NCBI GenBank assembly: GCA_903927965.1
Contig: CAIYPA010000453.1
Location: forward strand, 1 to 38,737
Direction: 5' to 3'
Length of the DNA stretch: 38,737 nucleotides
Source: an uncultured Bacteroidia bacterium
GTDB taxonomy: Bacteria; Bacteroidota; Bacteroidia; Bacteroidales; Prolixibacteraceae
Position numbers and translations under genes: made by a program. Numbering within the stretch: position 1 is the first letter of the stretch; every line of letters starts with the position of its first letter. Of the stretch, positions 1-9,073 are shown in pieces. Below the pieces are notes generated by a model. That model was not told the DNA's origin. It saw only the letters and a program-made list of their open reading frames with translations, and ran no database searches.

Positions 1-98
<98 letters not shown>

Positions 99-107
99 CT
101 TAAACTG

Positions 108-138
108 GCCCCGTATTCAAAAGAGTACGGGGCTTTTT
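108..138 (+). terminator. rRNA operon intrinsic terminator
   Basis: The arm GCCCCGTA (108-115) pairs perfectly with TACGGGGC (126-133). The pairing continues inward (T-G, T-A, C-G) to an AAAA tetraloop at 119-122, giving an 11-bp stem. A run of five T follows at 134-138. This is a textbook rho-independent terminator directly after the 5S gene. Confidence 0.93.
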
Positions 139-140
139 AA

Positions 141-443
141 TGCCCAAAAAAACTGGCTTGGGGCGAAGGGCATGGAGCTTGGAGTATCCTGGTCTGGAGT
201 AGGGGCTTGGAGAAAGGAAAACGGAATTTTGGGATGTTGATGTCCAAATAACAGTGGTCAAAATCCAACATTGGTCCGGTCAAAGGTTTAAAAACCAATT
301 TTATTATGAATATGACCCTTTATGATGGAATTTTGGGAATACTTCCTGAACTTTCCATCAGGAACCAGAAATTTCCAATTATTTCTATTGAATACTTCCA
401 GTTGCCATCATTTTCTGCAAATTGCAATCTATTTCCATATATG
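141..443. other. Intergenic stretch without a gene
   Basis: No convincing coding region was seen between the rRNA terminator and the end of the rhamnosidase gene. The left part (about 165-225) contains G-rich degenerate motifs of the type GCATGGAGCTTGGAG. These resemble intergenic segments at about 18283-18330 (same strand) and 22079-22135 (opposite strand). The rest is AT-rich. No clear terminator for the leftward rhamnosidase gene was found. Confidence 0.5.
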
Positions 444-2903
444 TCAATGTATTTCTATAATTGAAGCCTTTCCGGTATTCTCAACTTTTACCGAATATCC
501 TGAATCATTTTTGATCGAATAAAAGAGATTATTTTTATCCCGTTTCCAATTTAAACCAAACGAACCATTTTCGATAGGCATAACTCCACTGCACTCATTG
601 AGTCCAATATCGGTAAAACGGACAGTTATTTCTTTCTTCAGATAATCTATACTGGAAATACCCAAAATATCGCGATATAAAACATGACCCAGATAAGATG
701 CAAAACCGTGGTCACAACTTGCCTGAGAATCCATGTTTTCCCATAAGGTACCAGTGAGGCGTGCCATATTGTAAAAATAATCCTGTATTTCGTTCAACAA
801 CTGACCCTGCAACCCATATTGGGAAAGAATATCCATCCTGAGGTAATTGCCAACAAAGGCATTGGCTCTGAATACATTAGGATAAGTAACTTTATCATTG
901 CGATTTGGGCCAAATTCGTTGGTCAGTTTTTTCCACAATTCCGGATAGGTTTCTGGGGTGGCCACATTGAAAAAGAAGGCATAGTACTGGCAAACCTCTG
1001 TCGTATTTTGGGTGACCTCCAATTTTCCTGCACTGTTTCTGACAGCATTGTCCACAAAGAAAGATCCGTTCCATGACTGTTTTTTAATTGCCTCTTTTAT
1101 TTTTTTGGCTCTTTGGATCCAGTTGTGATTTTTGTAAAGCTCCCCTGCTTTTGCAAGTGCTTCGCTATAAAGCATATTGGTAGGATAATTGACATCCCGA
1201 ACGAAATCGTTGGCTTTTGACCACTCGACAAATATCCAGCTATCGAGTTTTTCGAGCAAACCATCGCTGTTTTCAAAACGGGGAAAATAAGCAAGCAGTT
1301 TTTCAATCCTAGGCTTGAGGCTTGCAACCAATTCAGGGTCGCCACCCCGCTGGGCAAAATCGTTTACCTGAAGGATAAACCAAAGCGACCAGTTGGGAAT
1401 AAAAACCCCATCGTTGTGATCAGCCGGATAACACATGGGAACCATCCCTTCCGGTAGAAAATCGAAATGGTCAGGCAGTGCGTAATTCTCATAGAAATTA
1501 CGGGCAACTGTCGATTTACCTGTAAAATCCTTTTCCATGATTGCTGAAAAATAACTATCACACAGCCATCCCGCCCTTTCGCGTGAAGGACAATCGGTGA
1601 GGACGTCAACAGCATTTTGACGAAAGGTCTGCCTCGCAGCAGCAAATATTGCATTTAGTTTATCGTTACTGCTTTTGAATGATGTAATGCCATTCTCGGG
1701 ATAGGCAAATTCACGTAATGAAATATCCCGGAATTGACATTTTCCCTTCAATACAATCACTTTAAGGTATTTAAAGGTGTAAGGTTCGAATGTTTCGATC
1801 TTGTAACTTCCAGGTTCTAACTCATAGACGACCTGATTATTGACATCCTGCATCCGCACTTTGGTATTCACATCCCCGTTTGTGAGCATTTCGTCAAAAT
1901 AAAAAACGACTTTTGAAGTAGCGGCACAACTGATATTGGCCCTGATGAATCCGGTGAGGTTGTTCCTGAAACTGAAAGTTGAAAATTCATTCTCCCCAAG
2001 GTCAATCATTTTTTGATAAGGGATTTTCCTGTTGTCCTGTGTCTTGTTCGTGATCTCCTGCATCATTTGCGAGGGCAGATCCACCAGTTCCGATTCGGGA
2101 TATCCCTTGAATTGTGCGCTGATTTTGGTGAGGGAACGGTCTTTTTTGTATTTTGAAGGAATTTGAAATCCAATGGTACCACGATTACAAACCGAATCAG
2201 GAGATACTACTTTGAATTCCGGGAAAAGGATATTCCGTTGCAATACTTTTATGTTGGATTGAACGGAAAGTTTTACCCGGTCGGAAACAGGAATTGAAGC
2301 GGTTTTCCATAGGCCTGAGTTTTTACTTAATCGGTAATACTCGGTGAACGGTCGCTGAAAACTGTACCGTTCCACTTTTTGAACCCTTTCAGGAATCTGA
2401 AAGGCTGTAAACCCGGCATCCGTGCCGGTTGCCAGTACAATCTGTCCTTCGGCTTCCACCTCAGCCAAAAGAAAAGAGGGTTGGTCCAATGTATAATAGG
2501 TGTTTACATTGTATCCTGCCACCTCAATTGCCAGCACATTTTGTCCAGGTTTGACCTTTTTTCCCAGATCATATTCATCAACGCGGAAGAACCCATGAGC
2601 TGCACGGGCAGGTCCGTATCCCAGAAATTCCCCATTAAGGAAAATCCGATAAATGGTTGATGCAGTGATTCTTAATTTCACAACTTCTTTGCTAGGCGAC
2701 TGAAATGTTCCATGAAAACCAAGGTTCAGGTTCATCTCTTTTTCACGACCCGAAGCCCAGACAGGTAAAGCTTTTTTGATCAATGTCTGATCCAAAGACG
2801 CACCTGAACATTGGGGAACCTCAGCAAGGAATATCAGGATGCAGAAAAACATGAATGTCGGGATATGCCTTTTACTTTTGGAAAGATGCTGAATTAATTT
2901 CAT
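444..2903 (-). CDS. Secreted alpha-L-rhamnosidase, GH78-like
   Basis: Predicted inverting glycoside hydrolase that releases terminal alpha-L-rhamnose from plant or microbial polysaccharides and glycosides. The protein has 819 residues from the ATG at 2903. That start is preferred over an in-frame TTG 14 codons upstream because it places a hydrophobic export segment (FMFFCILIFLAEV) right after a basic N-terminus. The N-terminal half is beta-rich and contains the NGEFLGYGPARAAHGFFRVDEYD segment typical of the family's jelly-roll modules. The catalytic (alpha/alpha)6 half carries DCPSRERAGWLCDSY, which matches the GH78 general-acid motif in the order D-E-W-D. GTLWENMDSQASCDHGF follows near the C-terminus and supplies the probable second catalytic Glu. 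It stands alone, with no SusC/D pair beside it, and is divergent from the surface-protein array. Family assignment is firm; substrate is inferred. Confidence 0.88.
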   Translation of the reverse strand: MKLIQHLSKSKRHIPTFMFFCILIFLAEVPQCSGASLDQTLIKKALPVWASGREKEMNLNLGFHGTFQSPSKEVVKLRITASTIYRIFLNGEFLGYGPARAAHGFFRVDEYDLGKKVKPGQNVLAIEVAGYNVNTYYTLDQPSFLLAEVEAEGQIVLATGTDAGFTAFQIPERVQKVERYSFQRPFTEYYRLSKNSGLWKTASIPVSDRVKLSVQSNIKVLQRNILFPEFKVVSPDSVCNRGTIGFQIPSKYKKDRSLTKISAQFKGYPESELVDLPSQMMQEITNKTQDNRKIPYQKMIDLGENEFSTFSFRNNLTGFIRANISCAATSKVVFYFDEMLTNGDVNTKVRMQDVNNQVVYELEPGSYKIETFEPYTFKYLKVIVLKGKCQFRDISLREFAYPENGITSFKSSNDKLNAIFAAARQTFRQNAVDVLTDCPSRERAGWLCDSYFSAIMEKDFTGKSTVARNFYENYALPDHFDFLPEGMVPMCYPADHNDGVFIPNWSLWFILQVNDFAQRGGDPELVASLKPRIEKLLAYFPRFENSDGLLEKLDSWIFVEWSKANDFVRDVNYPTNMLYSEALAKAGELYKNHNWIQRAKKIKEAIKKQSWNGSFFVDNAVRNSAGKLEVTQNTTEVCQYYAFFFNVATPETYPELWKKLTNEFGPNRNDKVTYPNVFRANAFVGNYLRMDILSQYGLQGQLLNEIQDYFYNMARLTGTLWENMDSQASCDHGFASYLGHVLYRDILGISSIDYLKKEITVRFTDIGLNECSGVMPIENGSFGLNWKRDKNNLFYSIKNDSGYSVKVENTGKASIIEIH

Positions 2904-3274
2904 TTGCTGGTCTTTTGTTAATCTGTCGTAAAAGTACGAATTCAATCAGGAGTTCGGCCTGGTTTGAAACAGTTTGCATGATAATAAATTGATCTATTTT
3001 TCAGGTCTGATTTCAGGGTAGTTTTCCCAAAAAGTAATCGAATTACAGGATTTAAAGTTTCTTTTCTTATTGAAGTAAGGATTTGAGGTTGACGAACTAA
3101 TTCTGAATTGTTTTCATTTTGTTAGCTTTTTTCCCTTACGATTATTGCTGTTTTTTCCCTAATTATGCTTTTAAATGATTTTTTCCAGCAGAAGTTCATT
3201 TCATGTTGTATCCAAACATTATTTCTATTAATTTTGGATTATTAACTGAAATTGTTGTTTAAAACTTACCTGAT
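2904..3274. other. Divergent intergenic region
   Basis: This 371-bp AT-rich gap separates the leftward rhamnosidase gene from the rightward surface-protein gene. It must hold both promoters. Only the rightward one (3206-3236) could be recognised; no TAnnTTTG box was found in the leftward direction. No RNA gene or small reading frame with coding character was noticed. Confidence 0.5.
3206..3236 (+). promoter_or_regulatory. Bacteroidota-type promoter of the first surface-protein gene
   Basis: TAATTTTG at 3229-3236 matches the Bacteroidota -7 consensus TAnnTTTG. A TTG at 3206-3208 lies 20 bp upstream, as expected for the -33 element. The predicted transcript would start near 3242, about 30 nt before the ATG. 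Confidence 0.6.
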
Positions 3275-4720
3275 ATGAAATTCATGACTTTCCTTTTCGT
3301 TTTTATCTTGCTGACAAACAGCTTTTTGCTTTTTTCTCAGGTGGCCATTAATACAGATGGCAGCACTCCAAACAATTCGGCGATTCTTGACGTCAAGTCA
3401 ATCAGCAAAGGCTTGTTACTTCCCAGGATGACCTATTATGAAATGATGGCAATCCAAAATCCAGCAGAGGGGCTGATAATTTATTGTACCAACTGCCGAC
3501 AGGACGGTAAAGGAGTTTTGTCCATTTTTAATGATGGGAAATGGAATACCCTCACCGCCAATTGTTTGTTGCCATTGGCTCCAAAGGCATTGCCAGCTAC
3601 GTCATATCTGGTTAAAATCAATTGGAACTGGGAAAGTGACCCCAATGCCACCGGGTACAAATGGAATACAGTCAACGATTATTCCACTGCAACCCAGTTG
3701 AATGCTTTAACATCGAAAATGGAAACCGGGCTTGTCTGCAGCACTGAATACACGTGTTATGTTTGGGCTTACAACGACTGTGGAAACTCATTACCAACGA
3801 CCATGACCCAATCAACTCTGGTTTGCAATTTGCCAACTCTTACAACCACAAATGTTACTGCAATTCTTTCAACCACAGCAACCAGTGGGGGAAGTATTTC
3901 CAACATTGGTACTTCCGCTGTAACGGCACGTGGCGTTTGCTGGAGTACGACCACAGGCCCAACCGTCTCCAACAGTAAAACAATCGATGGATCGGGAGCC
4001 GGAACGTTTATCAGTAACCTAACTGGCCTTTCAGAAAATACAACCTATTATTTAAAAGCCTATGCTACAAATGGTTCCGGGACAGCTTATGGCAACGAAG
4101 TTACTTTTAAAACAACAACTTATCCGGTCTCCGATATTGAGGGCAATGTTTATAAAACTGTAGCCATTGGCACACAGATCTGGATGGCAGAAAACCTAAA
4201 AACCACAAAATACCGCAACGGCGTTTCTATTCCACTTGTTACAACCAATGCAAGTTGGGCGGCTTTGACTTCCGGAGCCTATTGCTTGTACAACAACGAT
4301 GCAGCATCTTTTAAGGCTACCTATGGGGCTTTGTACAATTGGTATGCTGTAACAGACCCCCGCAACATTGCCCCCATGGGATGGCATGTGCCGACCGACG
4401 CGGACTGGACAACCTTGATTAATTATCTTGGCAACTTGAGTATAGATGGTAGCAAGATGAAGGAAGCAGGAACAAGCCATTGGTCGGACCCAAATACAGG
4501 CGCAACAAACACAAGTGGTTTTACAGGTCTTCCTGGCGGTTACCGCTACTCCAATGATGGTGTTTTCTATTATGTGGGCCTCTATAGCTACTGGTGGAGC
4601 AGTACAGAAAACGATACTACCAGTGCATGGCAACGCGGACTATACTATTTGGACTTTAAGGTAACCCGGGATCCCTACGATAAGAAGTACGGTTACTCTG
4701 TTCGATTGGTAAAAGACTGA
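3275..4720 (+). CDS. Secreted FISUMP-domain protein, copy 1 (one Fn3-like repeat)
   Basis: The 481-residue protein begins with a signal peptide (about residues 1-22, ending LLFSQ). Next comes an N-terminal module, QVAINTDGSxPNNSAxLDVKS...GLLLPRMT with a CTNC cysteine pair, seen in many Bacteroidota surface and adhesin-like proteins. A spacer of about 90 residues follows. One Ig/Fn3-like repeat starts at 3833 (TTATSGGSI...ARGVCWSTT...TYYLKAYATN). The C-terminal domain starts at 4133 (DIEGNVYKTVAIGTQIWMAENLK...GWHVPTDADW...YWWSST...YGYSVRLVKD) and matches the Fibrobacter succinogenes major paralogous domain (TIGR02145/PF09603). The biochemical role of that domain is unknown; a surface or extracellular role is inferred. 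First of three tandem paralogues. Confidence 0.85.
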   Translation: MKFMTFLFVFILLTNSFLLFSQVAINTDGSTPNNSAILDVKSISKGLLLPRMTYYEMMAIQNPAEGLIIYCTNCRQDGKGVLSIFNDGKWNTLTANCLLPLAPKALPATSYLVKINWNWESDPNATGYKWNTVNDYSTATQLNALTSKMETGLVCSTEYTCYVWAYNDCGNSLPTTMTQSTLVCNLPTLTTTNVTAILSTTATSGGSISNIGTSAVTARGVCWSTTTGPTVSNSKTIDGSGAGTFISNLTGLSENTTYYLKAYATNGSGTAYGNEVTFKTTTYPVSDIEGNVYKTVAIGTQIWMAENLKTTKYRNGVSIPLVTTNASWAALTSGAYCLYNNDAASFKATYGALYNWYAVTDPRNIAPMGWHVPTDADWTTLINYLGNLSIDGSKMKEAGTSHWSDPNTGATNTSGFTGLPGGYRYSNDGVFYYVGLYSYWWSSTENDTTSAWQRGLYYLDFKVTRDPYDKKYGYSVRLVKD

Positions 4721-4728
4721 TTGTGCAA

Positions 4729-4766
4729 GGAAACACGGAAGGTGGTTCGATACGTTTTGTGTTTTC
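4729..4766 (+). terminator. Hairpin terminator after surface-protein copy 1
   Basis: GGAAACAC (4729-4736) pairs with GTGTTTTC (4759-4766), with further imperfect pairing toward a TTCG apex, then TATTTTC follows. It occupies the same place, 8 nt after the stop, as the hairpins after copies 2 and 3. Confidence 0.65.
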
Positions 4767-4775
4767 TATTTTCAA

Positions 4776-4890
4776 GATATAGGTCTTCAACGGATTGCCT
4801 TGTTTAACAAGGCGCGATCTGTTATGGATAAACAGCGGTCTCACGACGAGACTGGCAAAGTGGAAGGTTCAGAAATGGGACATTTGTTCT
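4776..4890 (+). repeat. Downstream flank shared by the three surface-protein genes
   Basis: This stretch after copy 1 (ATCTGTTATGGATAAACAGC, then GGTCTCACGACGAGACTGGC and AGAAATGGGACA) is clearly similar to the stretch after copy 3 at about 9100-9195 (GAGCTGTTATAGATAAACTG...CAGAAATGGGCCA). It is more weakly similar to 6500-6600 after copy 2. No open frame runs through it. The shared non-coding flank indicates that the duplicated unit was larger than the coding sequence. Confidence 0.6.
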
Positions 4891-4923
4891 GAAGTTGACA
4901 TAGGAATCAAATATTATCTTTTG

Positions 4924-4931
4924 TAATTTTG
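4924..4931 (+). promoter_or_regulatory. Candidate -7 promoter box of surface-protein copy 2
   Basis: TAATTTTG fits TAnnTTTG and lies about 40 nt upstream of the ATG at 4970. No well-spaced TTG was found. From about 4931 to the ATG the leader (GATTTGACAATTGATC and the following 25 nt) is nearly identical to the leader of copy 3. Confidence 0.45.
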
Positions 4932-4969
4932 ATTTGACAATTGATCTATTCATTTTAAATTTATCCGGA

Positions 4970-6424
4970 ATGAAAATCAAATTCAGCTTACTTACCGCCC
5001 TCCTGCTTATCAATATTGATTGTCTTTTTTCGCAGGTGGCCATTAATGCCGATGGCAGCAATCCCAACAATTCGGCAATGCTTGATGTAAAATCAAACAA
5101 CAAAGGTTTACTGCCTCCCCGGATGACCCATGCTGAGATGAACACAATCCACAATCCTGCCGATGGCCTGATGGTTTATTGCACCGACTGTGGACAGGAT
5201 GGAAATGGCGTTTTGTCCATTTTTATGGGAGGCGATTGGAAGACATTGATTGCTAATTGTTTAACGCCTTTAGCCCCAACAATAAAACCAAGTATTGTAA
5301 CGACATCCGGAATTAAATGGGACTGGCAGGGGGTGCCTTATGCAACCGGTTACAAATGGAATACTTCAAACGATTACGGTACGGCAAACCAAATGGATAC
5401 AGTGACCACAAAAACGGAAACCGGCCTGGCTTGCAATACATCTTACACAAGGTATGTTTGGGCTTACAATTCTTGTGGAAATTCATTACCTTTAACCATG
5501 ACCCAAACAACCCTTGCATGTTCGGTACCTACCTTAACCACTACCGCTGCCTCTTCTGTTGGATCGGCAACTGCAACAAGCGGCGGATATGTTATTGGTG
5601 ATGGTGGTTCCCCCGTAACGGCGCGTGGTGTTTGTTGGGGAACTTCCCCAAATCCGACAATAGCCAATTCTAAAACGACTGACGGTACGGGTATGGGCAT
5701 TTTCGTAAGCAGCATTACAGGTCTTACCGATAATACGACCTATTACCTAAGGGCATATGCAACAAATGGTGGTGGAACAGGTTATGGGACTGAAATCACA
5801 TTTAAGACGCTGCTATTAATGGACATTCTATTTGTAACAGACATTGATGGAAATATTTACCATAAAGTCACAATAGGCACCCAAACCTGGCTGGTCGAGA
5901 ACCTGAAAACAACAAAATACCGCAACGGCGATCCGATTGAAAATGTAATCGAAAACGCAGCCTGGAGTAAATTGGTTACTGGTGCCTACTGTTGGTTCAA
6001 CAACGATGCTGCAACTTACAAGGAAACTTATGGTGCATTGTACAATTGGTACGCAGTTAATGACAGCCGCAACATCGCTCCTACTGGCTGGCATGTGCCA
6101 ACAGATGCCGAATGGGCCACATTAATCACCTTTCTTGGCGGCGAAAGCGTTGCCGGTGGGAAACTTAAAGAATCCGGAACCACTCATTGGACAAGCCCAA
6201 ATAGCGCGACCAATAGTACTGGCTTTACTGCCCTTCCAGGTGGTCCCCGATACGACTACGATGGTTCTTTCGGCTTTGTGGGACCCAATGGCTACTGGTG
6301 GAGCAGTACGGCAGGCGATGCGACCCTTGCATGGTATCGAAATATCTACTACTATAATACAACTGTCCTCCACAACACCGACGGTAAGAAGAGCGGCTAC
6401 TCGGTTAGGTGTATAAAAGATTGA
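4970..6424 (+). CDS. Secreted FISUMP-domain protein, copy 2 (one Fn3-like repeat)
   Basis: This 484-residue paralogue has the same architecture as the gene to its left: signal peptide (MKIKFSLLTALLLINIDCLFSQ), QVAINADGS module with the CTDC pair, spacer, one Ig/Fn3-like repeat (TSGGYVIGDGGSPVTARGVCW...YYLRAYATN), and a C-terminal FISUMP domain from DIDGNIYHKVTIGTQTW to GYSVRCIKD. The start is the ATG at 4970. An in-frame TTG at 4934 lies in a leader conserved with copy 3 and would bury the signal peptide behind 12 extra residues. The protein is about equally close to both neighbours, as expected from tandem duplication. A role at the cell surface is inferred; no T9SS sorting tail was seen after the FISUMP domain. 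Confidence 0.85.
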   Translation: MKIKFSLLTALLLINIDCLFSQVAINADGSNPNNSAMLDVKSNNKGLLPPRMTHAEMNTIHNPADGLMVYCTDCGQDGNGVLSIFMGGDWKTLIANCLTPLAPTIKPSIVTTSGIKWDWQGVPYATGYKWNTSNDYGTANQMDTVTTKTETGLACNTSYTRYVWAYNSCGNSLPLTMTQTTLACSVPTLTTTAASSVGSATATSGGYVIGDGGSPVTARGVCWGTSPNPTIANSKTTDGTGMGIFVSSITGLTDNTTYYLRAYATNGGGTGYGTEITFKTLLLMDILFVTDIDGNIYHKVTIGTQTWLVENLKTTKYRNGDPIENVIENAAWSKLVTGAYCWFNNDAATYKETYGALYNWYAVNDSRNIAPTGWHVPTDAEWATLITFLGGESVAGGKLKESGTTHWTSPNSATNSTGFTALPGGPRYDYDGSFGFVGPNGYWWSSTAGDATLAWYRNIYYYNTTVLHNTDGKKSGYSVRCIKD

Positions 6425-6430
6425 TTGTGC

Positions 6431-6472
6431 CAGGAAACACGGGACGTATTTCAATATGTTTTGTGTTTCCTG
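6431..6472 (+). terminator. Hairpin terminator after surface-protein copy 2
   Basis: CAGGAAACAC (6431-6440) pairs perfectly with GTGTTTCCTG (6463-6472). The stem continues through G-T and A-T pairs to a TTCA tetraloop at 6450-6453, giving 19 consecutive pairs including wobbles. TTTTC follows. It is homologous to the hairpins after copies 1 and 3, with different inner-stem bases. Confidence 0.75.
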
Positions 6473-6945
6473 TTTTCAAGATGGTGTTTTGTTTTGTTTG
6501 GCAAGGAACGAGCCTTACAAGATAAGCCAAGGCTTCATATCAAAATGGGCAAATGGGCGGAGCAGGAACAAGCCACAGGCAGGGATTCACGAAAAAATAC
6601 GATAAATATGGTTGTGGTTTGGGGTTCAAACGATGGCTATTCAGGTTGAAAAACATTGTTAGATTAGGTTTTGAACAGCAATTCACACCTTATTTCTCCC
6701 CATTTTTAACCTTAATAGCTTGATGCCAGAGAGATAATCCAACCTTATTTACCCTATTCACATTATATTGTTATTCAATTAAATACATATTGATTGTGTT
6801 CCTTGAACTCTTTTTATAATCAAAATTTAACCCTTTCATCCTCCAAATATTTGGGTTAAACTTAATGACCAGTTGAGTGTTGGTCCTGAAAACTCACCCG
6901 GTCAATTGTCCTTTGGACTATTTCGGAATTCAAGATTATTTTTTT
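6473..6945. other. Long intergenic stretch between surface-protein copies 2 and 3
   Basis: About 470 bp without a supported gene. The left part (6500-6600) is a decayed version of the downstream flank shared by the array. The middle (6650-6860) is AT-rich with no recognisable feature. The right part (from about 6868, TTGAGTGTTGG then CTGAAAACTCACCCGGTCAA) is similar to the relic leader at 9288-9372. Confidence 0.45.
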
Positions 6946-6953
6946 TATTTTTG
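6946..6953 (+). promoter_or_regulatory. Candidate -7 promoter box of surface-protein copy 3
   Basis: TATTTTTG matches TAnnTTTG, 38 nt upstream of the ATG at 6992. It sits in the leader block shared with copy 2 and the relic fourth leader. No TTG at the expected -33 spacing was found. Confidence 0.45.
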
Positions 6954-6991
6954 ATTTGACAATTGATCTCCTCATTATAAATATAGCCGGA

Positions 6992-9025
6992 ATGAAAATC
7001 AAATTTTGCTTATTCATCATATTACTGTTTATAAATAGTAGTATGCTTTTTTCACAAGTAGCCATCAACGTTGATAGTAGTAATCCAAACAATTCAGCTA
7101 TGTTGGATATAAAGTCCAACAACAAAGGGTTATTGCCACCCAGAATGACACATGCGGAGATGAACGGTATCTCAAATCCTGCAGATGGGCTTATCGTTTT
7201 TTGCACCGACTGCAGTCAGGACGGTAAGGGTTCTTTGTCAATTTTTTTGAATGGGAACTGGAACTCCGTGAATTTGAATTGTTATGTACCTGTTGCTCCT
7301 ACAATAAAAAATATTATTACAACATCATCGCGTATTGTTTGGGGTTGGGAAAAGGTTCCTTATGCAACCGGTTATAAATGGAACATTTTGAGTGATTACA
7401 GCACTGCAACACAAATGGATACTGTAATCACAAAGACTGAAACGGGGTTAACTTGCAACACCGAATATAAACGGTACGTTTGGGCATTTAATACATGTGG
7501 AAATTCATTGCCATTGATCCTGACCGGTACAACGTTGACTTGTTCAATACCAATCCTTTCTACGACAGTTGCTTCTGCCATTTCTTCAACTACCGCGACC
7601 AGTGGTGGCAGTATAAGTGCGGATGGTGATGCTTTGATTACGGCGAAGGGTGTATGCTGGGCTACCACCCAAAATCCCACCATTGCAAACTCAAAGACCA
7701 TCGATGGAGCGGGGGCAGCGACTTTTTCCAGCAGCCTCACCGGATTGCTTCCAAACACAATGTATTATGTAAAGGCTTATGCCACAAATGGTATTGGAAC
7801 AGCTTATGGAAACCAGATAACCCTAACCACGTCAATAGGGACTCCAATCCTTACTACGAATGCTGCCTCTTCCATTGGCACAACCACTGCGACCAGTGGC
7901 GGCACAATAACCACGGATGGGGGAGCAAAGATAACTGCGAAAGGTGTATGCTGGGCAACCACCCAGAACCCCACAACTGCCAATACCAAGACCAATGATG
8001 GTACAGGGGCAGTTTCGTTTACTAGTAGCCTCTCAGGTTTGCTCCCCGGTACGACCTATTACGTAAAAGCCTATGCAACAAATAGTCTCGGTACAGCCTA
8101 TGGTAATCAGGTGAACTTGACCACACATCCGGATGCACCGGTGCTCACGACTACAAACCCCTATGACATCACTACTCAAACTGCCACAAGTGGCGGCAAC
8201 ATTACAAGCGATGGAGGCATGGCAATTACAGCAAGAGGAGTATGTTGGGCTACAACTCCGAATCCAACTACTTCCAATTATCATACGACCGATGGGACAG
8301 GTTCAGGCACTTTTACGAGCAACCTTACAAATCTATTTTCCAGAACGACCTATTATCTCAGGGCTTATGCGACAAATTTTGTTGCAACCTCCTATGGTAA
8401 TGAAGTTTCCTTTATTCCGGGTACGTTAACAGATATTGATGGCAATTTGTATTCTTTCGTTGAAATTGGCACCCAAACCTGGATGGCAGAAAATCTCAAA
8501 ACTACCAAATACCGCAATGGAGAACCGATACCCAATATCACAATAAATTCAAGCTGGATGGCTTTGGTCACAGGTGCTTATAGCTGGTACAACAATGATG
8601 CTGCAACCTATTTGGACACTTACGGAGCCTTGTACAATTGGTATGCAGTAGTTGACAGCCGCAACATAGCACCCGCTGGATGGCATGTGCCGACAGATGC
8701 CGAATGGACCACCTTGACAGATTATCTTGATGGCGAATTAATGGCAGGTTTAAAACTTAAGGAAAGTGGCAACACGAATTGGGCGGTGGCACTACCAAAA
8801 TCAGATCCGACCAATAGCAGTCGTTTTACTGCCCTTCCTGGTGGTTTCCGTTTCTACTATAATGGCACATTCAACGACCTGCACTTCTCCGGATCTTGGT
8901 GGTGCAAAACTGTGTACGATACAAGTAAAGCATATTACCGTAGACTCAATTATCAAGACTACAAGGTTCTCCGCAACACTACCAATAAGGAGTCCGGATT
9001 CTCTGTCAGGTGCGTGAAGGATTGA
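6992..9025 (+). CDS. Secreted FISUMP-domain protein, copy 3 (three Fn3-like repeats)
   Basis: The third paralogue is 677 residues from the ATG at 6992; an upstream in-frame TTG at 6956 is rejected for the same reason as in copy 2. It has a signal peptide, the QVAINVDSS module with CTDC, and three consecutive Ig/Fn3-like repeats starting at 7550, 7844 and 8138. The first two repeats are exactly 98 residues each (core TSGGxI..DGG...KGVCWATTQNPT...YYVKAYATN). The FISUMP domain runs from 8432 (DIDGNLYSFVEIGTQTWMAENLK) to the end (FSVRCVKD). The longer stalk compared with copies 1 and 2 suggests internal repeat expansion and different reach from the cell surface; this is inference. Confidence 0.85.
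   Translation: MKIKFCLFIILLFINSSMLFSQVAINVDSSNPNNSAMLDIKSNNKGLLPPRMTHAEMNGISNPADGLIVFCTDCSQDGKGSLSIFLNGNWNSVNLNCYVPVAPTIKNIITTSSRIVWGWEKVPYATGYKWNILSDYSTATQMDTVITKTETGLTCNTEYKRYVWAFNTCGNSLPLILTGTTLTCSIPILSTTVASAISSTTATSGGSISADGDALITAKGVCWATTQNPTIANSKTIDGAGAATFSSSLTGLLPNTMYYVKAYATNGIGTAYGNQITLTTSIGTPILTTNAASSIGTTTATSGGTITTDGGAKITAKGVCWATTQNPTTANTKTNDGTGAVSFTSSLSGLLPGTTYYVKAYATNSLGTAYGNQVNLTTHPDAPVLTTTNPYDITTQTATSGGNITSDGGMAITARGVCWATTPNPTTSNYHTTDGTGSGTFTSNLTNLFSRTTYYLRAYATNFVATSYGNEVSFIPGTLTDIDGNLYSFVEIGTQTWMAENLKTTKYRNGEPIPNITINSSWMALVTGAYSWYNNDAATYLDTYGALYNWYAVVDSRNIAPAGWHVPTDAEWTTLTDYLDGELMAGLKLKESGNTNWAVALPKSDPTNSSRFTALPGGFRFYYNGTFNDLHFSGSWWCKTVYDTSKAYYRRLNYQDYKVLRNTTNKESGFSVRCVKD
7550..8425 (+). 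repeat. Three tandem 98-codon Fn3-like repeats
   Basis: Repeat units begin at 7550, 7844 and 8138 with CCA ATC CTT or CCG GTG CTC (Pro-Ile/Val-Leu). The spacing is 294 bp both times. Units 1 and 2 share GTATGCTGGGC(T/A)ACCACCCA and neighbouring stretches at the DNA level, so the duplication is fairly recent. Copies 1 and 2 of the gene family have only one such unit. Confidence 0.85.
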
Positions 9026-9031
9026 TTGTGC

Positions 9032-9073
9032 CAGGAAACACTGAACGTGTTTCGACACGTTCAGTGTTTGCTG
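9032..9073 (+). terminator. Hairpin terminator after surface-protein copy 3
   Basis: The left arm at 9032-9050 (CAGGAAACACTGAACGTGT) pairs with 9055-9073 (ACACGTTCAGTGTTTGCTG) around a TTCG loop: 18 Watson-Crick pairs and one mismatch. TTTTC follows. This is the strongest of the three paralogous hairpins. Confidence 0.85.

Noticed and set aside
322-522. A 66-codon plus-strand frame near the left end
   Set aside because: It overlaps the 3' end of the rhamnosidase gene antisense and is phenylalanine-rich, as expected from T-rich non-coding sequence.
2904-2945. N-terminal extension of the rhamnosidase to a TTG at 2945
   Set aside because: It would place 14 polar residues before the export signal; the ATG at 2903 gives a normal signal peptide.
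4196-4633. A 145-codon reverse frame inside surface-protein copy 1, with similar reverse frames in copies 2 and 3
   Set aside because: These are shadows of the conserved FISUMP coding sequence; their similarity only reflects the paralogy of the sense genes.
7550-8425. Assembly duplication in the three-repeat region
   Set aside because: The three units differ throughout at both DNA and protein level, so they are true diverged repeats rather than a duplicated read tract.
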